From positions 84,271-148,270 of the forward strand of contig FMXS01000006.1 in NCBI GenBank assembly GCA_900104495.1: DNA of 64,000 bases, written 5' to 3'. Shown here one piece after another: positions 9,901 to 14,967 of the stretch. Source of the DNA: Ruminococcaceae bacterium FB2012. GTDB lineage: Bacteria > Bacillota > Clostridia > Oscillospirales > Ruminococcaceae. Position 1 is the first letter of the stretch. The number at the start of each line of letters is the position of its first letter. A program made the position numbers and the translations under genes. Below the pieces are notes generated by a model, which was not told where the DNA came from, did no database searches, and saw only the letters and a list, made by a program, of their open reading frames with translations.

Positions 9901-10408
9901 TCATCATAGCAATAGTGTCATCAACGGAGATTTTTCCCTCTCGTTTAAGTCGCTCGGAAAGCGTTTCGCCTTCGAGCAGTTCCATAACTATGTAGGCCGT
10001 GTTGTTGCACTCGAAGCTGTCGAAAATGCGCACAATACCCTGCGTTGAAGTGAATTTGGCGAGCTTTTTTGCCTCGTCAACGAATTTATGCATACCGTCG
10101 GTGAACTGCTCGGACTTATCTCCGCCGAAAACGGTGACTTGCGTCTGTCCGACAACTCGTGTCGAGAACTCGCTTGGCAGGTACTCCTTTATTGCCACTT
10201 TCATTTCAAGCAGCGGGTCATAAGCCGCGTAAGTCACGCCGAAGCCGCCGTAGCCGATAACCTTGCCGATGATGTATCGGTCAAGGAGTATCGTGCCCGG
10301 CGTGATATGCATCGCGTTCTCCGGCGGGGTGTCCTCCGCAAAGCCGCAATGCGGGCAGGTGTTCAGTTCGTCGGCGTACTGCTCAAAGCAGCTGAGGCAT
10401 AGTTTCAT
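6968..10408 (-). CDS. Membrane Ser/Thr kinase: PASTA x4, Thr-rich stalk, Big_2 Ig domain and BspA-type LRRs
   Basis: The 1146-residue protein is complete. Residues 4-21 form a zinc-ribbon (CLSC, CPHC). The kinase domain (about 40-320) has GYGGFG at 52, Lys74, HRD at 186-188, Asn193 and DFG at 206. A membrane span lies near 345-371. Four PASTA repeats follow (about 385-450, 455-517, 529-593, 597-660), then a Thr/Lys stalk with TTKQ repeats (664-755), a Big_2-like domain (760-838), and eight or more leucine-rich repeats of the 'IPxSVTSIGxxAFxxCxSL' type up to residue 1120. PASTA modules bind muropeptides; BspA repeats occur on surface proteins that bind host or microbial ligands. The fusion suggests a kinase that reads both wall state and a surface ligand. 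Catalytic loop HRDIAPDN lacks the usual lysine. It sits 3 bases after the upstream gene. Confidence 0.93.
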   Translation of the reverse strand: MKLCLSCFEQYADELNTCPHCGFAEDTPPENAMHITPGTILLDRYIIGKVIGYGGFGVTYAAYDPLLEMKVAIKEYLPSEFSTRVVGQTQVTVFGGDKSEQFTDGMHKFVDEAKKLAKFTSTQGIVRIFDSFECNNTAYIVMELLEGETLSERLKREGKISVDDTIAMMIPVIQSLDEVHKDGIIHRDIAPDNIFITKDGQVKLIDFGAARYATTTHSRSLTVVIKPGYSPEEQYRSRGDQGKHTDVYAVAATMYRMITGEAPPDALERRAYFENKKKDILKPISEFVPDIDKNKETAILNALNVRVEDRTPDMQTLMSELTSVDKVRRRDGKIKPLDMYTWPKWAKIGVPVIGAALVVFFVLFFTGVIGFDAKLKEDIVIPEGQTRVPSVVNNPLDKAQQRLTDAMLELSINGREYSSEIKADMVLKQDTKPGIIIDQHTTVGLIVSGGALKQTVPNVVGMERSEAVGKLETLYFAVSQEEKYDATVAEGCVISQSLAPDTQVDQGSEIRLVISLGRDPNEVVEEKEITLPNLVGLDYSEALKKAQEMGFAVKISERQFSKRYPENAVMKQTPAAGTKIKNTQTVVLVVSKGFETVTVPDVVYEQRANATAMLENVGLKVKIIEKESDTVAAGVVMEQTPKGGTKAEPESTVTVTVSKGRKQTPGATTTIAPANTTKVWYTDPEPEQTVKPATGTTTRVTSGTKATAKTTTKSTSSTTKQTTKQTTKQTTKQMTKQTTKQTTKQTTKETTKQTDPPIIYPDSISLDTTSLKLNKGETAQLTAIVSPSNADDKTVTWISSDNKVATVINGKVTAIGGGSATITGKTVNGKTATCLVGVIEKGTCGDNLNYILDEDGILVISGNGNMTGRGSYDPEGPFEGNDRIKSVIISKGVENIGGYAFRYCSNLESIVIPDSVTIIGYDAFEGCSSLRSVAIPESVTSIGSWAFEGCSSLTNITIPDGVTSIGGRAFGGCSNLTSITIPNSVTRIDREAFFYCSALTSINIPNSVKYIYASAFQWCESLERITISTQVTKIYGYSFCGCESLKSIIIPESVTSIEDGAFSSCTSLTSVTIPDSVTSIGLSAFDECISLTSITIPNSVTSIGNRALGYYYDGGYKKIPGFTIKGKKGSAAETYAKDNDFKFIAI
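7070..7770 (-). repeat. BspA-type leucine-rich repeat coding array
   Basis: Tandem units of roughly 69 bases encode the 23-residue LRR_5 pattern. Short DNA phrases such as gggatagttatgct and ctatgcttgtaacgct recur from unit to unit. The same phrases occur at 1-170 in the partial copy. Such arrays change unit number by slippage or recombination. Confidence 0.85.
8148..8270 (-). repeat. Low-complexity Thr/Lys stalk repeat
   Basis: Near-tandem 15-base units encode TTKQTTKQ. The matching stalk at about 590-680 is shorter (fewer units, with TTNRTTKE variants), so stalk length differs between the two kinases. Likely a wall-spanning spacer and a slippage-prone tract. Confidence 0.85.
8247..10408 (-). 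repeat. Long direct repeat, copy 2 (kinase/PASTA half)
   Basis: Partner of 661-2822 at a constant offset of 7586 bases, nearly identical from the start codon to the end of the PASTA region. Such high identity in one half and divergence in the other half points to gene conversion or recent duplication followed by LRR change. Confidence 0.9.
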
Positions 10409-10411
10409 ATT

Positions 10412-11404
10412 TTATTCTCTCACTCTGTTGTGGTTTTCTTCCCAGCTCCCGTCGATCTTTTCGGGGCAGATGATGCCGCCCTCTTTGTTTATCGCGGTGA
10501 GCTGTCCGTTTTCAAGCTTGAAAACCTCCCAGACCTCCTTGATGTTTGCCGGCACGCGGAAGACCGTGGGGTTCCTGTTTTCGGAAGTGAAGACCTCCAC
10601 CACCGCCCCGCTTTGCCAGAGGGGAGTTTCGTTGGAATAATCATCAACAGTATAGGTAAAGCTGCCGTTAGTATCGGTAACCGTGATAGTCTCTATGCCG
10701 CTGCCCTTGCGGCTGTCGGTGTCGAGGCGGGCGTGTTTGCCCTCGCGTCCCCAATAGAACACCGTTTCGCCCTCACCAACCAGATAACCGTCGATGTCAC
10801 GGGGCTTTTCGCCCCAGTGAAGCACGATCATCATCTGTCCGTCGGCAAGCTTTTCCGTTACGATGAGCTGTAAGTCCTTGTTTGTGGTATTCTCGTCGAT
10901 GTGCCAGCTGTAGCGCTTGAAATTGTCAGGCTGACCCTCCGGATAAATGCAGATCTCATAATCGCCGTCTTCAAGCTCCAGCTCGGTAACGCCGTTTATC
11001 ACCGCCGCAGAGTAAATGATATTATCCTGCGAATCAAGATGCGAGCTCGGTTTGCTCTTTACATCTGCGGCGGGAGCTATCTCCAGCTCATAATCCTTGT
11101 CAACGCGGAAGCCCAGGGGCGCAAGAAGCACGTCCACCGTGAACTGCCGCTTGACAGGCTTTTTCGTGTCATTGGATCCTGCGGTGGATGCTGTTATCGG
11201 TTCGGCCTCGGAGCTGTCGGGCTGCTCAGTCACACTTTCGGCCTGCGTTGACTCGAAGATGCTCTGACTGACCGTCACGGCAGACTGATCCGAGGAAGAA
11301 CTGTCTTCATTCTTTGAACCCGGAACAAGCGCCCAGACTATCGCCCCGACAGCCGCAAGAGCGACAGCCGCAGTGACCGCAAGCGCCGCTTTTCGTCCGT
11401 TCAT
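10412..11404 (-). CDS. Membrane-anchored secreted protein, YfaP/DUF2135-like
   Basis: The 330-residue product has an N-terminal membrane span (about 7-25), then a Ser/Glu/Thr-rich stalk (about 30-85) and an outer region. In the latter, 'MMIVLHWGEKPRDIDGYL' near residue 190 resembles the 'LTWGxNPRDLDSHL' motif of YfaP-type beta-sandwich proteins. Upstream of it is a segment (about 90-170) ending 'ELEDGDYEICIYPEG', typical of small beta-sandwich surface modules. No catalytic residues are recognised. It lies between the protease and the PASTA kinase with 3 and 15 bases spacing, so it is probably made with them and could be a partner or substrate at the membrane; that is inference. The ATG follows GGAGG. 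Confidence 0.7.
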   Translation of the reverse strand: MNGRKAALAVTAAVALAAVGAIVWALVPGSKNEDSSSSDQSAVTVSQSIFESTQAESVTEQPDSSEAEPITASTAGSNDTKKPVKRQFTVDVLLAPLGFRVDKDYELEIAPAADVKSKPSSHLDSQDNIIYSAAVINGVTELELEDGDYEICIYPEGQPDNFKRYSWHIDENTTNKDLQLIVTEKLADGQMMIVLHWGEKPRDIDGYLVGEGETVFYWGREGKHARLDTDSRKGSGIETITVTDTNGSFTYTVDDYSNETPLWQSGAVVEVFTSENRNPTVFRVPANIKEVWEVFKLENGQLTAINKEGGIICPEKIDGSWEENHNRVRE

Positions 11405-11419
11405 TTTTTACCTCCGTAT

Positions 11420-12784
11420 TTATGCTCTGAATTCAAACTCCTCGTCGGATATCCTGATTATGTCGCCCGAACGAAGCTTGACCTCATCGTTCGGAGAGAT
11501 GCGCTTGTTGTTGACATATGTGCCGTTTGTCGAACGCATATCGCTGATGAAGCAGTCGGTGCCCTTGACGATAAATCTTGCGTGATTGCGGGAAATAGAG
11601 CTGTTTCCCTCAATGCAGTAATCGCAGCTTTTCTCCTTTCCGACAACGAAGGTGATCTTGTCGATAGCAGCCTTTTCACCTGTCTTTGCACGGATAAGTG
11701 TGAATATCTGTGCAATTGTCGGCTGAGAATTCGATTCACGTTTCGGAGCATTCTGTGCAGGTGCGGGCTTTTTGCGGGTGAAAATTATTACCGCTGCGAT
11801 CAGGCAGACTGCAAGTGCAGCACCGCCGCAGATAAGTACGATAGTCTTGGTGTCCATTCCGTCACTTTCGGCGGAGGATGATGTCTCCTCGGCAACAGCA
11901 GGAGCAGCATCCTGAGAAACTGTCTCTGCGGGCGCAGCTGCTGTGGCAGCCGAACTATCATCAGAAGGCTCTGAAACCTCCGCAGAGGCAGCTTCACTGT
12001 AGCGTGTATAGTCTATCTGCTTCTGCTCAAGAACGGAAATGATCTGCTCTGTAGCTATCGCATAATAGTAATCCTTGTTGACAACGCCTTCATTATTGAT
12101 GCCGATAACAGCACCGTTTTCGTCAACGAGAGGACCTCCTGAATTGCCCTCAGATATAGTTGCCCCGTGCTGTATCTTCTTGACATCGTTCTCCGAAAGC
12201 ACCTTTGAGATAACGCCTTTTGTCGTGGTTATATCATCGCGGGAGAAATTCTTGATGCTCTTGTAATTAGCAACAGAGCCAGGAAAACCGATGGCATAAA
12301 CGCTCTGGGTGTTCTGCGCATCATCGCTCTGACCGAATGAAAGCGGAGCATTTTTGATGCTCTCGTTGATCTGGAGCACTGCCCAGTCACCCTCGGGGCT
12401 TGAAAACAGCACGTTGGCACCTATGGAGATGTCAGACTGGAGCTTGACCTTGACGGTCACATTTCCCTTGCTGTAGCTGCCGTAGAATTCCTTGGCAAGC
12501 TCTCTGACTGCGGTCTCGGTCTTGCTGTCCATAGCGACAACGTGTTCGCAGGTGAGCATAGTAGTGGGATTGATGAAAAACGCCGACCCCGACTGTATCG
12601 GGAAGCTTTCATCAGAGGTATTCTCATAGCGCAGCTCAACGGCATAAACGCCCTCCTGCGCGGCCTTGACCTTTTCGTTGACCGAATCCTCGGCAGATGC
12701 TGAAAGCGAGCAGGCAGCCATAGCTGCTGCAGCTGTTATTACCGCCGCGAACCGGCGGAGAGTGCTGATAATGGTTTTGTTCAT
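11420..12784 (-). CDS. Exported trypsin-like serine protease with membrane span and cytosolic FHA domain
   Basis: From the ATG at 12784 (CAGGAGG upstream) the protein has 454 residues. A signal peptide covers about 1-31. The HtrA-like protease domain (about 40-255) shows the triad: His81 in TCEHV, Asp123 in EGDWAVLQ, Ser215 in EGNSGGP. There is no PDZ domain. A Ser/Ala/Glu-rich linker leads to a membrane span (313-336) followed by KK. The C-terminal FHA domain (368-452) has FVVGKEKSCDYC, the SISRNHARF core and RSTNGTYVN. The topology therefore puts the protease outside and a phosphothreonine reader inside. As first gene of the operon it is a plausible effector whose activity or partners are set by kinase phosphorylation. 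An earlier in-frame ATG at 12874 lies at the promoter and is unlikely. Confidence 0.92.
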   Translation of the reverse strand: MNKTIISTLRRFAAVITAAAAMAACSLSASAEDSVNEKVKAAQEGVYAVELRYENTSDESFPIQSGSAFFINPTTMLTCEHVVAMDSKTETAVRELAKEFYGSYSKGNVTVKVKLQSDISIGANVLFSSPEGDWAVLQINESIKNAPLSFGQSDDAQNTQSVYAIGFPGSVANYKSIKNFSRDDITTTKGVISKVLSENDVKKIQHGATISEGNSGGPLVDENGAVIGINNEGVVNKDYYYAIATEQIISVLEQKQIDYTRYSEAASAEVSEPSDDSSAATAAAPAETVSQDAAPAVAEETSSSAESDGMDTKTIVLICGGAALAVCLIAAVIIFTRKKPAPAQNAPKRESNSQPTIAQIFTLIRAKTGEKAAIDKITFVVGKEKSCDYCIEGNSSISRNHARFIVKGTDCFISDMRSTNGTYVNNKRISPNDEVKLRSGDIIRISDEEFEFRA

Positions 12785-12873
12785 TGTTATAAACCTCCTG
12801 TTTTTTTCATTTTGTATTATGCGAAAGTATTGCCAGCCACGGCTTGAATTTTGAACAAATATATAATTATTCA

Positions 12874-12901
12874 ATTATAATTATACTATAAAAGCGGTCA
12901 A
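12874..12901 (-). promoter_or_regulatory. Promoter of the phosphosignalling operon
   Basis: On the minus strand TTGACC (12901-12896) is followed after 16 bases by TATAAT (12879-12874). It is the only good sigma-A match upstream of the protease gene and leaves a leader of about 80 bases. The surroundings are very AT-rich. No operator palindrome was recognised. Confidence 0.7.
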
Positions 12902-13134
12902 TAATCAATGCACATTTTTGACAATTATGTACAAATTCATTTGTGACAATAATAAAATTGATTGCTATTTTAACAAAAGGACAGAAATTAAAACCAGCAT
13001 TTGAAAGCATACGGGGATGAGCACTAAAAAACTGTATCCGAAATATGCGCTTAGTGTTTCTGTATCGAATAATAAGCTACCAAGCTGCATTCACCTTCAT
13101 TTTTCAGAAAAAGCAGTTGAAAAGCAACAAAACA
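12902..13134. other. Intergenic region without recognisable gene
   Basis: AT-rich DNA between the operon promoter and the terminator hairpin. No reading frame with a binding site and no RNA gene was recognised. It may contain remnants of an element that ended at the attachment-like repeat to the right, but no integrase remnant could be read. Confidence 0.5.
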
Positions 13135-13166
13135 AAAGCCCCGAAATCTCGCATTTTCGGGGCTTT
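13135..13166. terminator. Terminator-like hairpin
   Basis: A 12-base perfect stem (AAAGCCCCGAAA at 13135-13146, complement at 13155-13166) with an 8-base loop. A/T runs flank it weakly on both sides, so it could act in both directions. Confidence 0.65.
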
Positions 13167-13191
13167 GATGATAATTGAACAAACAGGCTTC

Positions 13192-13212
13192 CGTGTCATA
13201 TTTCGTGTCATA
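13192..13212 (+). repeat. Paired short direct repeats outside attachment-like core (left element arm)
   Basis: CGTGTCATA occurs at 13192-13200 and again at 13204-13212, a 12-base period. Pairs of 9-10-base repeats at about one helical turn next to an attachment core are typical of tyrosine-recombinase arm-type sites. This motif differs from the one on the other side of the core, which suggests a different neighbouring element. Inference from layout. Confidence 0.5.
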
Positions 13213-13277
13213 TAGGCTTGAAAAATAGCGTATTTTCGTGCCTATTTGTGTAATTTCTTTCCTGTGCGGAAATAAAC

Positions 13278-13319
13278 AAAACCGCCTAAAAACGCGTAGA
13301 TGCGTAATTAGGCGGTTTT
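13278..13319. terminator. Hairpin beside the attachment-like core
   Basis: AAAACCGCCTAA (13278-13289) pairs perfectly with 13308-13319, with an 18-base loop that contains its own GCGTAGATGCGT mini-palindrome. A similarly placed hairpin stands just before the second core copy (61455-61490). Confidence 0.6.
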
Positions 13320-13322
13320 CGC

Positions 13323-13346
13323 TTGGCGCGGATTGAGAGATTTGAA
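13323..13346 (-). repeat. 24-bp attachment-site-like direct repeat, left copy (tRNA 3'-end-like)
   Basis: The 24 bases are identical to 61497-61520, same orientation. Read on the minus strand they fit a tRNA 3' end: T-loop TTCAAAT, T-stem strand CTCTC, acceptor strand AATCCGC, G and CCA. The rest of a tRNA is absent on the expected (right) side, so this is a remnant, as left by integrases that recombine within tRNA ends. The tRNA identity cannot be told from the fragment. Confidence 0.7.
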
Positions 13347-13367
13347 CAGTCAGTCATTCCGCGTAAA

Positions 13368-13390
13368 CCGCGCATTTGCGCGGCGTTTTT
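13368..13390 (+). terminator. Short GC-rich terminator hairpin
   Basis: CCGCGCA (13368-13374) pairs with TGCGCGG (13377-13383), followed by CGTTTTTG. It could stop transcription entering from the left before the TetR promoter. Confidence 0.6.
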
Positions 13391-13395
13391 GTTTT

Positions 13396-13414
13396 CGTGG
13401 CAATGGCGTGGCAA
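13396..13414 (+). repeat. CGTGGCAA motif pair inside the left core (arm-type site candidate)
   Basis: CGTGGCAA occurs at 13396-13403 and 13407-13414, an 11-base period. The same motif recurs as an inverted pair and a direct pair just inside the right-hand core near 61.3 kb, which ties the two ends together. Confidence 0.55.
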
Positions 13415-13507
13415 GTTATGGGGTTAATATAGTTAATGTTGCTTTAAAGCCACATGCTTATATTTTGGGCAGTCATCAAAAAAAATTCAGTTTTTTTCGA
13501 AAAGGGC

Positions 13508-13560
13508 TTGACAAATCGAAAAAAATGTAGTAACATAACATTGTTACGTAACGCTGTTAT
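13508..13560 (+). promoter_or_regulatory. Promoter and autoregulatory operator of the TetR gene
   Basis: TTGACA (13508-13513), 17-base spacer, TAACAT (13531-13536). A 26-base imperfect palindrome (13535-13560) centred on GTTACGTAAC overlaps the -10 and start region, with outer halves ATAACA and TGTTAT. The layout is that of a TetR repressor binding its own promoter. Confidence 0.75.
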
Positions 13561-13574
13561 GTGGAGGTAGGAAA

Positions 13575-14192
13575 ATGTCGATAAACAACGAGAGCCGTGA
13601 AAAGCTCATAGAATGTGCAAAAAAAGAGTTCCTTGAAAAAGGGTTTGTCAAGGCGTCGCTGCGCAACATCTGCTCGCAGGCAGGGCTTACGACAGGTGCG
13701 GTGTACTTCCTTTTCAATGACAAAAACGGGCTGTTCGAGGCAGTCGTTTCGGGCGCTTTGGGCGAGTTTACACAACTGATGCAGACGCATCTTGCCGAGG
13801 AAATAAATGCCGATATTTCGACCTATACATTCGTTCCCGGCGAGCATGACGAATTTGCAAGACAGCTTGTCAGTCTGCTTTACAGCCACTATGACGAGAT
13901 GATGATACTGCTTGAAAAATCTCAGGGCTCGCAGTTTGAAAACCTGCCCGACAAGATCATCGAGATGCTCGATGCGGGCTATCTCAGATCGGCGCAGAAA
14001 TATGCGGATTCACAGCCGGGCAAGCGCGTCAACAGATATATGCTGCATTGGCTGAGCCACATACAGGTCGATGCCTTCATTCATCTGCTTACGCACGAAA
14101 AGGACAGAAACAGGGCAGAGGAAAAGATTAAGCCGGTGCTTGATATGCTGGTCAAGTCGTGGCTGGAATTTGTGCTTGAAGACGACAAATAA
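13575..14192 (+). CDS. TetR/AcrR-family transcriptional regulator
   Basis: A 205-residue regulator. The N-terminal helix-turn-helix (about residues 8-55) has the family pattern: 'CAKKEFLEKGFVKASLRNICSQAGLTTGAVYFLFNDKNGLF'. The rest is a helical ligand-binding domain without recognisable specificity. The ATG follows GGAGG. The gene stands just upstream of an ABC ATPase/permease pair, with a GTTAG-N6-CTAAC palindrome in the 73-base gap, so it probably represses that exporter and itself in the absence of an effector. The effector is unknown. Confidence 0.92.
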   Translation: MSINNESREKLIECAKKEFLEKGFVKASLRNICSQAGLTTGAVYFLFNDKNGLFEAVVSGALGEFTQLMQTHLAEEINADISTYTFVPGEHDEFARQLVSLLYSHYDEMMILLEKSQGSQFENLPDKIIEMLDAGYLRSAQKYADSQPGKRVNRYMLHWLSHIQVDAFIHLLTHEKDRNRAEEKIKPVLDMLVKSWLEFVLEDDK

Positions 14193-14226
14193 GGGCAGCC
14201 TGTCTGCTCTTAAATAATGACAGTGA

Positions 14227-14242
14227 GTTAGCCTTGACTAAC
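14227..14242 (+). promoter_or_regulatory. GTTAG-N6-CTAAC operator upstream of ABC exporter
   Basis: GTTAG, six bases, CTAAC (perfect half-sites) between the TetR stop and the binding site of the ABC ATPase gene. The same palindrome occurs at 17773 and 17801 (variants), 22048, 30586, 36273, 36308 and 36509. Confidence 0.65.
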
Positions 14243-14265
14243 ATTATTGCAAGGAGGAAACAAAA

Positions 14266-14967
14266 ATGTATCTTGAAGTGAAAAACTTAAAGAAAAGCTA
14301 CGGAAAGGACCAGAGCTACATACAGGTCCTGAAGGGGGTAAGCACCTCTGTTAAGAAAGGACAGATGTGCGTTATACAGGGCACCAGCGGTTCGGGAAAA
14401 TCCACTCTGCTCAACTGCATCGGCGGGCTTGACGAAATGGATTCCGGCTCTGTGACCGTTGACGGACAGGAGATATTCGGCCTGAAGCCCGCACAGCTTT
14501 CCGATTACAGAAGGGACAATCTCGGCTTCATTTTTCAGTTCTACAACCTTGTACCGAATCTGACAGTCAGGGAAAACATCAGGGTATGCGAGTATCTGAC
14601 CGATCAGCCGCTGGATATGGATGAGCTGCTTGACACCCTCGGTCTGACGGAGCATCAGAACAAGTTCCCTTCCCAGCTCTCGGGCGGTCAGCAGCAGCGA
14701 TGCGCTATCGCAAGAGCGCTTATCAAAAACCCGAAGCTGCTGCTCTGTGACGAGCCTACGGGCGCTCTCGATTCAAAAACTTCGCGAGATATCCTCGTGC
14801 TGCTTGAAAAGATAAACGCAAAGTACGGTACAACGATGCTTATCGTTACGCATAACAACTCCATAAAGAATATGGTACACAAAGTCATCTTCCTCAAAGA
14901 CGGACTTGTGACAAAAGACTACGAGAACGAAACAAGAGTTCCCGCAGCGCAGCTGGAGGACTTATAA
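14266..14967 (+). CDS. ABC transporter ATP-binding protein, MacB/LolD type
   Basis: The 233-residue ATPase has Walker A GTSGSGKS at 39-46, signature LSGGQQQR, Walker B LLLCDEPTGALD and a switch histidine in VTHNN. The 'IFQFYNLVPNLTVRENI' Q-loop region is typical of the MacB/LolD/SalX branch, which energises FtsX-type permeases for export or for mechanical work on envelope substrates. The stop is directly followed by the ATG of the permease, so the two form one complex. The ATG follows AAGGAGG. Drug or peptide export is likely but the substrate is unknown. Confidence 0.93.
   Translation: MYLEVKNLKKSYGKDQSYIQVLKGVSTSVKKGQMCVIQGTSGSGKSTLLNCIGGLDEMDSGSVTVDGQEIFGLKPAQLSDYRRDNLGFIFQFYNLVPNLTVRENIRVCEYLTDQPLDMDELLDTLGLTEHQNKFPSQLSGGQQQRCAIARALIKNPKLLLCDEPTGALDSKTSRDILVLLEKINAKYGTTMLIVTHNNSIKNMVHKVIFLKDGLVTKDYENETRVPAAQLEDL

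Noticed and set aside
13323..13346. A functional tRNA gene at the 24-bp repeat
   Set aside because: Only T-loop and acceptor end can be matched; no anticodon or D arm lies on the 5' side at either copy.
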